Assembly: GCF_003855255.1 (NCBI RefSeq) | Contig: NZ_CP034072.1 | Coordinates: 5,630,296 to 5,694,295, forward strand | Source of the DNA: Mycolicibacterium nivoides | Lineage (GTDB): Bacteria > Actinomycetota > Actinomycetes > Mycobacteriales > Mycobacteriaceae | Direction: 5' to 3' | Length of the DNA stretch: 64,000 nucleotides | Part shown: in pieces, positions 39,732 through 48,720 of the stretch | Layout of the letters: every line of letters starts with the position of its first letter | Position numbering within the stretch: the stretch's first letter is position 1 | Notes under the pieces: generated by a model | What the model saw: the letters and a program-made list of their open reading frames with translations, nothing else | Database searches by the model: none | Told to the model about the DNA's origin: nothing | Position numbers and translations under genes: made by a program

Positions 39732-40187
39732 GTGTCGAACTATTACGACGACGACGAGCCCACTCAGTACGCCCCCAGCTACGGCGAGTACTCCGAGCCG
39801 CCCGCGCCACCCGCTCCTGAGCCCATTCCCTGGTACCGCAAGCCCGCCGCACTGATCGGCATGGGCGCGGTGGGCGCAGTCATCGCGGCCCTGGTCATCT
39901 ACGCCCTGGTGCAGCTGTTCTCGTCGGACTCCCCGTCGACGACCACGACCACCACGACGACGACACCGACCACGACCACATCGGTCGCCACCACGGCTCC
40001 GGTGGTTCCGGCCCCGACTCACACCGTCACCGAGACCGTGGCACCGACCACCACGACGGTCGAGGAAACCACGACCACCACCACTGAACCCACCACAACA
40101 ACCACCACGACGACTGCGCCGACGACGACCACCACCACGACCGCACCGGTGACGACGACAACGCAGCCGCCTGCAGGCAACCCTTAG
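39732..40187 (+). CDS. Thr-rich single-pass membrane protein with PWYRKP anchor motif
   Basis: This is a 151-residue protein: an acidic Tyr/Pro-rich N-terminus (SNYYDDDEPTQYAPSYGEY), the motif PEPIPWYRKPAALIG leading into one membrane helix, then a tail that is almost only Thr, Pro, Val and Ala. The PIPWYRKP-membrane helix-poly-Thr design recurs in both Hsp70-like proteins of this window. The tail is probably extracellular and may be O-mannosylated, as mycobacterial Thr/Pro-rich tails often are (inference). Leaderless start: TACCAT is 6 bp upstream of the GTG. Confidence 0.7.
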   Translation: MSNYYDDDEPTQYAPSYGEYSEPPAPPAPEPIPWYRKPAALIGMGAVGAVIAALVIYALVQLFSSDSPSTTTTTTTTTPTTTTSVATTAPVVPAPTHTVTETVAPTTTTVEETTTTTTEPTTTTTTTTAPTTTTTTTAPVTTTTQPPAGNP

Positions 40188-40268
40188 CCTGACCCGGCAC
40201 AGCCGGTTATCCACAGGTCCTCGAAATGCTTCTGGCCGCCGTCGCGGCTGTCCACGAGTATCGAGAAG

Positions 40269-41204
40269 GTGGACGTCGGCGATGTGCTCCGTCAACAGGA
40301 CGGGTTGATCTCGCGTCAGCAGGCCTTTGACGCTGGCCTGCGGGAGCACGAGATCCGGCGACTGCTCAGACGCAATGAGTGGGCACGGGTCCACCTGGGC
40401 GTGTACGTCGACCACACCGGACCGCTGACCTGGTCGCAACGCGCTTGGGCCGCAGTGCTTTACGCGGCTCCGGCTGCCCTGTGCTTCGAATCGGCCCTGG
40501 GAAGTGAAACGTCTCCCATCCATGTCGCTGTCGCGCGACACCGGACGAAACTGGCCGAGCCCGCAGGAGTCCGCATCCACCACCTTGTGAGCCTTCAGGA
40601 GCGGGTTCTGTGGCACGTCAGCCCACCGCGGATGCGGTACGACGAAGCCGCGCTTGATGTCGCGTGCCGCGCCGCGTCCGAACTCGATGCCATCGCCGCT
40701 CTGGCCAATGCATGTCAATCTCGACATACGACCGCGCAGCGACTGCTGCAGGCACTTGATTCGCGGAGGCGTTTGCGCCGTCGCCGATGGCTGCGAGCGG
40801 TGCTGCTCGACATCGCCGATGGCACCTGCTCGGTTCTCGAGCACGGCTATCTCGTTCGCATCGAGCGCCCGCATGGATTACCCAAGGCCATACGGCAGAA
40901 GCGGGCCACGTCATCCGTCGGCGTCTGCTATCGCGATGCCGAATACGGCGAACAGCTCGTCGTCGAACTCGACGGCCGGGTCTACCACGATTCATCTACC
41001 AGGCGGGATGCGGATTTCGAACGGGATCTCGACGCCGCTGCCGACGGCCGTTCGACAGTCAGGCTCTCCTATTGTCAGGTCTTCGACCGGCCGTGTCAGA
41101 CCGCGGGCAAGATCGCTCAGGTGCTGCAGCGGAATGGAATCGCCGTCGCCGGCCATCCGTGCGGGCCACGGTGTGAGTTCACTCGCCTCGACCGCGCGGC
41201 GTAG
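40269..41204 (+). CDS. AbiEi-like / DUF559-type protein
   Basis: This is a 311-residue protein. The N-terminus (VLRQQDGLISRQQAFDAGLREHEIRRLLRRNEWARVHLGVYV) is the winged-helix domain of the AbiEi antitoxin type. The C-terminal part (YGEQLVVELDGRVYHDSSTRRDADFERDLDAA) has the VELDGxxyH pattern of DUF559/Vsr-like nuclease folds. Many actinobacterial genomes carry several stand-alone copies; no partner toxin is adjacent. GTG 40269 is the first plausible start; GTG 40284 is an alternative. A role in DNA defence or repair is plausible but unproven. Confidence 0.75.
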   Translation: MDVGDVLRQQDGLISRQQAFDAGLREHEIRRLLRRNEWARVHLGVYVDHTGPLTWSQRAWAAVLYAAPAALCFESALGSETSPIHVAVARHRTKLAEPAGVRIHHLVSLQERVLWHVSPPRMRYDEAALDVACRAASELDAIAALANACQSRHTTAQRLLQALDSRRRLRRRRWLRAVLLDIADGTCSVLEHGYLVRIERPHGLPKAIRQKRATSSVGVCYRDAEYGEQLVVELDGRVYHDSSTRRDADFERDLDAAADGRSTVRLSYCQVFDRPCQTAGKIAQVLQRNGIAVAGHPCGPRCEFTRLDRAA

Positions 41205-41210
41205 CCGTCA

Positions 41211-41253
41211 ACGCCTCGGATTGCAGTCACTATCAAGCAGTAATCCGAGGCGT
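41211..41253. terminator. Bidirectional terminator hairpin
   Basis: ACGCCTCGGATT (41211-41222) pairs perfectly with AATCCGAGGCGT (41242-41253) across a 19-nt loop. It lies between the convergent AbiEi-like (+) and Hsp70-like (-) genes. Confidence 0.65.
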
Positions 41254-41262
41254 CGGTGCGAC

Positions 41263-43128
41263 TCAGGGTGTGGGCGCCACTGAGGTGGGCGTAGGGGCCT
41301 GCGTCGGCTCGGGTGCGTGTGTCGGCTCTGGCGCTGCGGTGGGCTCAGGCGCCTGTGTGGGCTCTGGTGCATGCGTGGGCTCAGGAGTTGGCTCAGGAGT
41401 TGGCTCAGGCGTGTGCGTCGGCTCCGGCGTCGCAGTAGGGCTGGGCGACGGCGACGGACTCGGTGACGGCACCGGCGGCTTGAACGTCGGGATCGGCAAC
41501 TGCGGGAGCGTCACCGGCGGAAATACCAACGGCGGCACCGGAATCGGCGGGATCGCCACGGGCGCGGGCGCGGGTGCCGGTGCGGGTGCGGCCGGTCCAG
41601 GCCGGGGCGCCTGCGGAGCCGGAGCCACCCGCTGCGGAGCCGGGGCAAGCGGTGCGCTCTGCCGGCTCTGCACCAACCACGGCGCAGATGCTTGCCGGGG
41701 CGCGGCTTGCGCTGCCCCAGGTCCGGGCCAGGACGGATCGCGCACCACCACGGTCCTGGTCGGCGGTGCGGGCGCTTGCTGCGCCAGTGGGGACTCGGCC
41801 GGAACGTTCTGTGGCGCCAACAGGCTGGATCCGGTCGCGGAGGCATCGAGGCGGTCGGCCCGCGCCGACAGCACCATGCCGACCGTGCCCACGACGGCCA
41901 GGAACACCCCCGCGTAGGCCACCACTCCCCCGCGCCGATACCAGGGGATACCCGCGGGAGCCGGCGAAAGGGGCGGCTCGGCGAACACGAATTCCGGCCG
42001 GGCCGAATCCTCGGTCACTGATTCGGGGACGAACTCCGCGACCTCAGCCACCGAGTCAGAAACCGACCAGGCCAGAGCAGACGCCGCGACCGTGCCGGTC
42101 CCCGCCACAGCAGCCAACGAAGCAGACGGCGCAACCGCCACCTGCGTCGACGTCTCATCGGCACCGCGGCGGCCCAGCAGCGCGGCCCCGACTGCCGCGA
42201 TCACCTGGGCCTGCGGCACGGTGGTGACCGGCATTCGGAACGCCTCGGAAAGGCGTTGGGTGACAAGGGGTATCCGCGCTCCACCACCAACTGTCACCAG
42301 CGCCGCCAGCTGTGCCGGATGAATGCCGTTGCGGCGCAGCAGATCCAGCAGGGCATCGATCACACCGCCGAGCGGCTCTTCGACGACCGCGTCCAGTTCG
42401 GCGCGGGTCAGCCTGATCGCGGTCCCAGCCCCGGTCAGGCTGGTGGCGCTCTGATCGCTGAGCTCTTCCTTGGCGGTACGGCACTGTTCGCGCAGCCGGG
42501 CCAGTGCGGTCACCGCAGCGGTCCCGGCCGGTTCGGCATCCAGATTGCTCAGGACGTGGCGCAGCACTTCCTGGTCGATCAGGTCGCCGGAGAAGTCCTG
42601 ATACCGCATCGTCTGCCCGATGGTCGCGAACCCCGCCCCAGCGTCGGCCAGGGTCAGGCTGGTGCCGGAACCACCGAAATCGCAGAGAGCGACGACGCCG
42701 CGCGCGGGCAGACCCGGATGCGCCTGGATGGCCGTCAGCGCGGCGACGGAATCGGGAACGACCCGGACGCCGGGCATCGCCCGCCGCACAGACTCAACGG
42801 CACCACCACTCCAATGCGCGGGAACCGCCAGCACCGACACCTCGGGACGATGCGCCGGGCTGGTCTCCCGCGTCAGCGCCTCGACCGCGCCGGCCAGTAA
42901 CCGTTCGGCGTGATGCGTCGAACCATCGGCGGCGACCAGCGGCACCGGGTCGCCCACCCGTCCCACGAAATCGGTGAACACCAACCCGCCATCGACCGAC
43001 GACGGCGCGCCGACCACGGCCCCGCGATGCGCGGACACGGTGAGCACCGCCCGCCGCACCAGCGGCGCATGATCGGCGATCGCCACCAGATTGGTCGCCC
43101 CCACGGACAACCCCAGGCAATCACGCAT
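41263..43128 (-). CDS. Membrane-anchored Hsp70-like protein with Pro-rich tail (paralogue 1)
   Basis: This is a 621-residue protein. Residues 1-330 are an Hsp70/actin-fold ATPase-like domain (VPAHWSGGAVESVRRAM, CDFGGSGTSLTLAD, VTVGGGARIPLVTQRLSE). The phosphate-1 loop reads LGLSVGATNL, so the Asp of the usual DLGTT is Ser. Near residue 395 the motif GIPWYRRGG precedes one membrane helix. The remainder is Pro/Ala-rich, ending in about 45 residues of PEPTHA and PEPTQA repeats. It lies 52 bp downstream of iniC on the same strand and is probably the last gene of the iniBAC transcript. The paralogue at 48830 reads the other way. Role unknown; a sensor or scaffold across the membrane is an inference. 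Confidence 0.8.
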   Translation of the reverse strand: MRDCLGLSVGATNLVAIADHAPLVRRAVLTVSAHRGAVVGAPSSVDGGLVFTDFVGRVGDPVPLVAADGSTHHAERLLAGAVEALTRETSPAHRPEVSVLAVPAHWSGGAVESVRRAMPGVRVVPDSVAALTAIQAHPGLPARGVVALCDFGGSGTSLTLADAGAGFATIGQTMRYQDFSGDLIDQEVLRHVLSNLDAEPAGTAAVTALARLREQCRTAKEELSDQSATSLTGAGTAIRLTRAELDAVVEEPLGGVIDALLDLLRRNGIHPAQLAALVTVGGGARIPLVTQRLSEAFRMPVTTVPQAQVIAAVGAALLGRRGADETSTQVAVAPSASLAAVAGTGTVAASALAWSVSDSVAEVAEFVPESVTEDSARPEFVFAEPPLSPAPAGIPWYRRGGVVAYAGVFLAVVGTVGMVLSARADRLDASATGSSLLAPQNVPAESPLAQQAPAPPTRTVVVRDPSWPGPGAAQAAPRQASAPWLVQSRQSAPLAPAPQRVAPAPQAPRPGPAAPAPAPAPAPVAIPPIPVPPLVFPPVTLPQLPIPTFKPPVPSPSPSPSPSPTATPEPTHTPEPTPEPTPEPTHAPEPTQAPEPTAAPEPTHAPEPTQAPTPTSVAPTP

Positions 43129-43180
43129 ACCTGTATGTCGACGGAGAGGCCCAAATCGTTAAGCCCCGGGTACGTGAGGT

Positions 43181-44686
43181 TCAGTACTGGCGCGACGAGT
43201 ACTCGGCGACCAGTGCCTCGGCACTTCGCACCGCGGCCCGGCAAGCCCGCGTGGTGAACGGATCGTTGAGCGGATGATCGGCCCGGCGCCGCCAGCGCTG
43301 CGCCGCGGCGAAGGCCGAACGAGGCCCGTCGAAGGGGGCGTCGGGCTGCAGTCCGAGCCTGCTGGCCGCGTCGGTGCCCGAGCCGCCGATGATCCGGCGC
43401 AGCGAGGCCATCTCGTCCTCGTTCAATGTCGTGGGGCGAGAGCGCAGCAGACTGAGCAACCGCAGCTCCTCGAAGGCATGCGTGTCCGCCAGCAGCGGAT
43501 CGATGTCGGCCAGGATGTAGGGGGTCGCGTAGATCGGGTTGTGCTGCACGAACTGTCGCAACGACAACAGCGCTGTATGCGCCTTGAGCAGCTCCGAACG
43601 TTGCGCGAACTGCTGGTCGATCACGTCGCGCAGGGCGATCAGACCGCTGCGTTCCAGCAGTTCGTCGGCCAGGGCGACGGAGTCGGACACCCCGGCGTGC
43701 ATCACTGCGATCGAGATCCGGATACCGAACATGCCGAACCGATCGAGTAGCGCCGCGCGGGTGGATGCGTCCACCGGCAGTGCACTGTCCTCGCGCACGA
43801 AGCGGTCCACGCTCAGCATCGCTTTCGTCAGCGCGGCCGGCTCGACGCCGGCGAGCTTCTGCAGCGCGACGAATTCGCTTTGCCGCAGTGTCCGGGCGGT
43901 CAGTGCGAGCAGGCCGGACACCGGGACGACGGCCTGGCAGATCCCCGTCTTGTCCATCTCCTCGGTGAACCGCTTGGCCACATCCTTGGCCGACATCATC
44001 GCGTCGATGCGACCGGCACCGATCTCGTCGGCCCGCGAGGCCACGCCGATGACGCCGAGTGCGCCCGAGGATCCGCCGACCAGTTCGCCGATCTGTTTGA
44101 GCAGGGCGATGTCGGCCGCGTTGAGGGTGCGCAACAGAAACACCACCGCGTCGACGCGGGGCACGCCGTCCTCGGGGACGAGAAGCCGGTGGGTCCGCTG
44201 CGAGACGTCACGCGACAGTGACGAGGTGCCCGGGGTGTCGATGATCGTAGTGTCGACGAGCTCGGCGGCCGGCCACTCGACGTCGAGGTCCACCACATCC
44301 TCGGGGTTGAGCCCGGTGAAGCTGAAGGTGAGGCCCCGGTAGTTCGACTGGTCACTGACGCCCCGCGCGATCGGCACGTTGGAGCGACGGCCGCCGCGGT
44401 GGTTGGCGGTCACCTTGGGGGTGGGCCCGTGCCGGAACCAGGTGACGATGCGGGTCGCCTCGGTGGCATCGGTGGGTGCGATGTCCTCCCCGACCAGCGC
44501 ATTGACGAGCGTCGACTTGCCTGCCTTGAGCGTGCCGGCCAGCGCGATGCGGATCGGCTGGTTGAGCCGGCGCCCGATGCGGTCGAGCTCGTTGTGCACG
44601 TCGGGCCGATCGCGGTATGCCGGGTCGCCCCGGTACGCCTTGATGGTGCCGCCCAGAATCGAGCGCACCTGATCGGCCGTGCTCAC
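43181..44686 (-). CDS. iniC: Dynamin-like GTPase IniC
   Basis: This is a 501-residue GTPase of the dynamin superfamily. G1 is GTLKAGKST at residues 51-59, G3 DTPG at 150-153, and a G4-like SRAD at 217-220, followed by helical regions. The length is close to M. tuberculosis IniC (about 490). In M. tuberculosis iniC is the third gene of iniBAC, induced by isoniazid and ethambutol. IniA of M. smegmatis is known as a dynamin-like membrane-fission protein, so IniC is probably its partner. It starts 68 bp after the iniA stop. Confidence 0.9.
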   Translation of the reverse strand: MSTADQVRSILGGTIKAYRGDPAYRDRPDVHNELDRIGRRLNQPIRIALAGTLKAGKSTLVNALVGEDIAPTDATEATRIVTWFRHGPTPKVTANHRGGRRSNVPIARGVSDQSNYRGLTFSFTGLNPEDVVDLDVEWPAAELVDTTIIDTPGTSSLSRDVSQRTHRLLVPEDGVPRVDAVVFLLRTLNAADIALLKQIGELVGGSSGALGVIGVASRADEIGAGRIDAMMSAKDVAKRFTEEMDKTGICQAVVPVSGLLALTARTLRQSEFVALQKLAGVEPAALTKAMLSVDRFVREDSALPVDASTRAALLDRFGMFGIRISIAVMHAGVSDSVALADELLERSGLIALRDVIDQQFAQRSELLKAHTALLSLRQFVQHNPIYATPYILADIDPLLADTHAFEELRLLSLLRSRPTTLNEDEMASLRRIIGGSGTDAASRLGLQPDAPFDGPRSAFAAAQRWRRRADHPLNDPFTTRACRAAVRSAEALVAEYSSRQY

Positions 44687-44754
44687 GCTGCGGAATCCAC
44701 CTCTTCCAACCCGGACGTCGAACCGGGGTTCAATCGAAAACTAGCCCTTGGAGC

Positions 44755-46608
44755 TTAGTTGCCCGCGCCCGCCAGACCGTTGGCGTGGTCGACCACCTGG
44801 GTCAGGATGTTTTGCTGACGCTCCAGCTCTCTGACCCGGGCGTTGCGCTCGTTCTCCTCGACCCTCGCCGCGGCGAGGGTCGCCTGCAACGACTCGTTGA
44901 GCGAGCGGGTGGTCTGGTTGGCGATTCCGCGGTAGTGGTCGCGCAATTGTCGTTGGATGCCCTTGAGGCGGTCCCGCGATTCCTTGCCGACCACGAAGGC
45001 GACGTCGTCGATGAACTTGCGCATGTTGGTCTTGGCCTCACCGCGGACCCGGAGCATGCGGTTCTCCATGTCCTCCTTGTAGGCCTTGCGGCCCAGCACC
45101 AGGCCGGCGCCCAGCGACAGCGGGTTGAACATGCCCAGCCCGGCGAATGAGGTGAGCATGCCGAACATCAGCACACCGCCATAGGAGCCGCGCATACCGG
45201 TGATGACCTTGTGCCCGGCCTTGATCGGTTTTGCCTCCAGCCGGGCCAGCGATTTCATCTCACCGAATCCGGCGCCCATATCCCTGGCGTCGATCTGAGG
45301 CAGTTGCACCGCTTCCAGGCCTGCCTCGGTGAAGGTGCGGGCCACCTCGGCCGCCAGTGCCTCCGCCCGCTGATACGCCCAGACGAAGTTGTCGCCGACG
45401 GCGGTGGCCACCGCCTCCTCCAGCTCCGAGCCGATCTCGGCCCAGTGCAGCGTGGGGTCGCCGTTGTCGATCACCTTCTCGGCGTGCTGGGTGATGTTGC
45501 GGAACCGGTGGCGCAGATCGTGATCGACATCGGCGGTCAGGTCGGCGATGCCGTCGTTGAGCACCTGCTGCCACAGCGCGGTCTGCTGCAGGGCATCCTG
45601 GGCTTCCTGCTTGCGCCGTTCCAGCTCGGCGGTGAGCCGCTCGCGTTCATCCGGATCGGTGAAGGCGGACAGCTCGGAGTTCACGGCCAACAGCAGATGT
45701 TCTGCGGCCGAATGGATTTCGGCGACCACCTCGTCACGGATCCGGTCGCTCTCGCGGTTCAACACCCGGTCGGACAGGAATTTCACGATGGCCGGGAAGT
45801 TCGATTCCTCGTTGAGTTCCTTGTCGTTGAGCTGGATCGCGTGGCTGCGCAGCACACTGGAGACCGGGGTGATCGGAACGTTGACGCCCGCCCGCTGCAG
45901 GTGGCCGGTATTGGCGCCGACGATCTCGCGCCAGTGCGGGTACAGGTCGGTCTTGGTCGCGACGATCGTTGCCAACGGGCAGATTTCGATCGCCTGACGG
46001 ATGAAGGTCATTTCCGGTTCGGTGAATTCCTGGCTGGTGTCGCTGACCATCAGCAGCGCGTCGGCGTCCGGCAGCAGGCCCAGGGTCGCCGAAAGGTGCG
46101 GCTGTCCGAGCCCGCCGACACCCGGGGTGTCGACGAAGGCCAGCCCACCCTTGAGCAGGGGGCTGGGGGCGGTCACCTCGACCCGCAACACCTCACGGCC
46201 CCCGGCCTGCGGAGCGCGGCGCAGGTCGTTGGTGACCTCCGACGGCGGGATGTCGATCAGTTCGGGTTCGGCCCCGTCGGGCCGGGCCACCACCAGGCGC
46301 GCCGACGCCTGCTCCCCGTAGGCGACGACGGTGGCCAGCACGGTGGATTCGTCATCGCCGACACGGGCCACAGGGATGTTGAGCAGCGAGTTCAGCAGCT
46401 GGCTCTTGCCCTGCTTGAGCTGGCCGGCGATGACCACTCGGATCTGCGGGTCATTGATGCGCACCTTCGCCAACCTCAGGCGCTCCACCAGATCGCCGCG
46501 GTCGTAGGTCGCGGCGATCGTGCTGGTGTGGTCGATGAGTTCGACGATCACCTTGACCTTGCGCGGGTCGCCCGCCGCGGCCGGGCGCGGGTCACTGGGT
46601 TGCGTCAT
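44755..46608 (-). CDS. iniA: Dynamin-like GTPase IniA
   Basis: This is a 617-residue protein. G1 is GQLKQGKS at residues 62-69, G3 DTPG at 160-163, and G4 TKTD at 218-221. A long helical bundle carries a hydrophobic segment (GGVLMFGMLTSFAGLGMF), matching the lipid-interacting tip of bacterial dynamin-like proteins, and a C-terminal coiled coil (RVEENERNARVRELERQQN) closes the protein. Orthologous IniA is induced by cell-wall antibiotics and has been shown to bind membranes and catalyse fission. It is 95 bp downstream of iniB. Confidence 0.93.
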   Translation of the reverse strand: MTQPSDPRPAAAGDPRKVKVIVELIDHTSTIAATYDRGDLVERLRLAKVRINDPQIRVVIAGQLKQGKSQLLNSLLNIPVARVGDDESTVLATVVAYGEQASARLVVARPDGAEPELIDIPPSEVTNDLRRAPQAGGREVLRVEVTAPSPLLKGGLAFVDTPGVGGLGQPHLSATLGLLPDADALLMVSDTSQEFTEPEMTFIRQAIEICPLATIVATKTDLYPHWREIVGANTGHLQRAGVNVPITPVSSVLRSHAIQLNDKELNEESNFPAIVKFLSDRVLNRESDRIRDEVVAEIHSAAEHLLLAVNSELSAFTDPDERERLTAELERRKQEAQDALQQTALWQQVLNDGIADLTADVDHDLRHRFRNITQHAEKVIDNGDPTLHWAEIGSELEEAVATAVGDNFVWAYQRAEALAAEVARTFTEAGLEAVQLPQIDARDMGAGFGEMKSLARLEAKPIKAGHKVITGMRGSYGGVLMFGMLTSFAGLGMFNPLSLGAGLVLGRKAYKEDMENRMLRVRGEAKTNMRKFIDDVAFVVGKESRDRLKGIQRQLRDHYRGIANQTTRSLNESLQATLAAARVEENERNARVRELERQQNILTQVVDHANGLAGAGN

Positions 46609-46703
46609 GGAAGTCCCTCCTGCGTGCCGGGCTCAACGGTAGGCGCGCCGATGGGACGGGGACCACCCGCGTACGGATGGCCCCCGCCCCTGTGCGGATC
46701 GGA

Positions 46704-47801
46704 TCAGAAGGCGTCGAACCCGGTGTCGGTCGCATTGTGCGACGCGACGTCGGTGTGGGACTGCGAGTGCGAGTCGTAGCTGTTACCCGAGCCCAGCGCC
46801 GAGCTGGTGTCGTTGTGCGACCCGAAGGACGTGTCGTTGTGCGACGCGGTGTCGTTGTTCGACGCGAACGCGGTGTCGTTGCCCGACCCGATGTTCGAGG
46901 TGTAGCTCGACGAGTTGTCCTCGACGGTGTGCGTCGATTCGGTCTTCACCGAGGTGTGCGTCGAGTTGTCCTGCGTGTTCCGGCTGCCGTAGTCACCGTC
47001 GACCGTGGTCTGGTTTCCGCCGACCGCGTGGGTCGAGGCATCGGTGAGGATGATCGAGCCGGCGTTGCCGCCGTCGCCACCGGACGCACCGCCGCTGCCG
47101 ATACCGATCAGGCTGTCACCGCCCGACGCGCCGCCGCCGTGGCCGCCGCTCATGTCGACGTCCTTGATCACCGGGCCGTCGTTGCCGGACACCACGTCGC
47201 CGCCGGCGTGCTGCGAGCTGTCCTCGATGGCATTGCCCTCACCCACGTTGACGTGCGAACCCGAACCGGCCCAGACGTCACCGTTGTTGGTGGTGTTGCC
47301 GTCACCGAGCACCGCCCCGTCGCCGCTGACGATGTCGCCCTTGTTCTCGCCGTCGACCACCACGCCGCCGTTGGTGGCGGTGTTGGTGCTCTTGTCGCCG
47401 AGGGTGATGTCACCGAAGCCGAGGTTGAACGCACCCTGCTGGGCGTTGGCGCCGGCGTCCTGGTTGGGGCTCATGATCGGCACGTTGTTGTGGCTGGCCC
47501 ACTCGGTGTCGTTGTTGCTGGCCACCTGCGTCTGCGGGGAGAACGGCGAGGCGACCTGGTTCCCGAACTGCGCGGGGATGCTGTGGTGATCGGCGACCGC
47601 GCGCTGCAGGCCGAGCACCGGGTTGCCGCCGCCGAGCAGGACACCGGCTGGGGCCGCGGTGGCCGCGACGGCGTGCAGCTGGGCCGCGGTCACGTTGGGC
47701 AGGCCGGCGTCACGCAGGCTGCCGTCCGGATCGGCGATGAACGAAGCTGCCGAGGCGGGGCTACGGAACAGGTCCAGGATGAAGTCGATCAGAGTGGTCA
47801 T
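46704..47801 (-). CDS. iniB: IniB, low-complexity cell-envelope stress protein
   Basis: This is a 365-residue protein. The first 60 or so residues (MTTLIDFILDLFRSPASAASFIADPDGSLRDAG) form the IniB N-terminal domain, also present in the Rv0340-like neighbour. The rest is low complexity: Gly-, Asn-, Asp- and Ser-rich with many NDTxxxxxND turns such as SNNDTASHNDTSFGSHNDTS. No signal peptide is seen. ATG 47801 has the ribosome binding site GGAGA 5 bp upstream; longer in-frame starts overlap the promoter. It is the first gene of iniBAC; M. tuberculosis IniB is longer (about 480 residues) but built the same way. Molecular role unknown. Confidence 0.88.
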   Translation of the reverse strand: MTTLIDFILDLFRSPASAASFIADPDGSLRDAGLPNVTAAQLHAVAATAAPAGVLLGGGNPVLGLQRAVADHHSIPAQFGNQVASPFSPQTQVASNNDTEWASHNNVPIMSPNQDAGANAQQGAFNLGFGDITLGDKSTNTATNGGVVVDGENKGDIVSGDGAVLGDGNTTNNGDVWAGSGSHVNVGEGNAIEDSSQHAGGDVVSGNDGPVIKDVDMSGGHGGGASGGDSLIGIGSGGASGGDGGNAGSIILTDASTHAVGGNQTTVDGDYGSRNTQDNSTHTSVKTESTHTVEDNSSSYTSNIGSGNDTAFASNNDTASHNDTSFGSHNDTSSALGSGNSYDSHSQSHTDVASHNATDTGFDAF

Positions 47802-47960
47802 TTCTCCAACCTTTCGGATGTTTCTGGGAGTCTCTGGTGAGTCCCCCGCCGGGCTCTCCGGCGATCTGGAGACAACGTTATGGGCGCGCCGCAGCCCCGG
47901 AAACGGGGTCGATTCCCCTCCCCGTATCGCCCCTACTCGGGGTGCAGGGGGTGGCCCCAA

Positions 47961-47985
47961 TAGGGGCTTAGGGGATATGTAGGGG
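47961..47985. promoter_or_regulatory. TAGGGG repeats in the iniB promoter region
   Basis: TAGGGG occurs at 47961, 47969 and 47980 within a G-run-rich segment (about 47928-47995) that lies 160-230 bp upstream of the iniB ATG. The same hexamer in the same orientation recurs upstream of the Rv0340-like gene. It is a candidate operator for the ini regulator encoded at 50622. Confidence 0.45.
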
Positions 47986-48033
47986 CAGGGGCGGGAGGCC
48001 CCGGATCTATTGACGTTTTCGCAGGTAAACGCA

Positions 48034-48066
48034 ATAAGCGCACGACCACTTGGGTCGTGCGCTTAT
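48034..48066 (-). terminator. Terminator hairpin of the Rv0340-like gene
   Basis: ATAAGCGCACGACC (48034-48047) pairs perfectly with GGTCGTGCGCTTAT (48053-48066) across a 5-nt loop, 18 bp beyond the stop codon. No U-tract, as is common in mycobacteria. It separates the Rv0340-like gene from iniB, implying that iniB uses its own promoter. Confidence 0.75.
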
Positions 48067-48083
48067 CGGAACGCTGGGGCAGA

Positions 48084-48632
48084 TCAGTCGAAGATGTCGA
48101 ATCCGCCGCCGCTGTCGGTGTGGTGCTGGTCGTCGACGATCGGGTGGTCCCACTCGGGGGCCGGTGCCGGGTCGACGATCGGTGCGTCCTCGATGACGGG
48201 TTCGTTGAACTGCAGCGATACGTCGTCGAGCGGCTGATTCACGAGGCTGTCGTCGTCGATGGCCGCCACCGAAGACACCAGGTGGTCCGCAGCGCCGGAC
48301 TGATCGATGACCTGGCCGGCCGTCGAGTCCCAGGCATCGTTGGGGGCATCGAGCGGCACGTGATCGCCGAAGGCGTCGAACGCCGCGGTAGCCGCGCCGC
48401 TGGCCCAGACGTTGCCGCCCGGATCGGTGGCGCTGAGGTCGCCGAACCCGGCGTTGGGGCCGGTCATGGACAGCGATTCCGATACGACGGGAATCAGGTT
48501 GTTGACGTCCGCGCTGGTCACATCGGTCAGATGGGCATCGGCGATGGCCTGGGCCGGGTCGGCGGCATAGTGGGCAGCGGCATCGGGGTCGCGTACCAGC
48601 GACATCACAAAGTCCAGCAGTGTGTTCGCCAT
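48084..48632 (-). CDS. Rv0340-like protein with IniB N-terminal domain
   Basis: This is a 182-residue protein starting MANTLLDFVMSLVRDPDAAAHYAADPAQAIADA, clearly homologous to the IniB N-terminus (MTTLIDFILDLFRSP...). The remainder is acidic and low complexity, with GFGDLSATDPGGNVWASG and a C-terminal DDQHHTDSGGGFDIFD. Size and position match M. tuberculosis Rv0340, the gene just upstream of iniB. ATG 48632 has a strong GGAGGTGGAG upstream. It ends in its own terminator. Function unknown. Confidence 0.8.
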   Translation of the reverse strand: MANTLLDFVMSLVRDPDAAAHYAADPAQAIADAHLTDVTSADVNNLIPVVSESLSMTGPNAGFGDLSATDPGGNVWASGAATAAFDAFGDHVPLDAPNDAWDSTAGQVIDQSGAADHLVSSVAAIDDDSLVNQPLDDVSLQFNEPVIEDAPIVDPAPAPEWDHPIVDDQHHTDSGGGFDIFD

Positions 48633-48720
48633 GCTCCACCTCCTCAACAGTTCGATTTGAATGCTAGCCAGCTGTGAGGGCGCTGGGATCGGTGCCGAAC
48701 CCACCCCTGTCCGGCCGCCG

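Noticed and set aside
39920..40180. ACC/ACG triplet repeats suggestive of a CRISPR or microsatellite
   Set aside because: In-frame Thr/Pro-rich tail of a membrane protein; no regular spacer-repeat structure.
41275..41425. Short direct repeats (GGCTCAGGxG) suggestive of a VNTR element
   Set aside because: They encode the PEPTxAPEPT tail of the Hsp70-like protein in frame. They may vary in copy number but are not an independent element.
45211..46779. 522-codon plus-strand ORF opposite iniA
   Set aside because: Antisense shadow of the dynamin-like GTPase gene; no recognisable domain.
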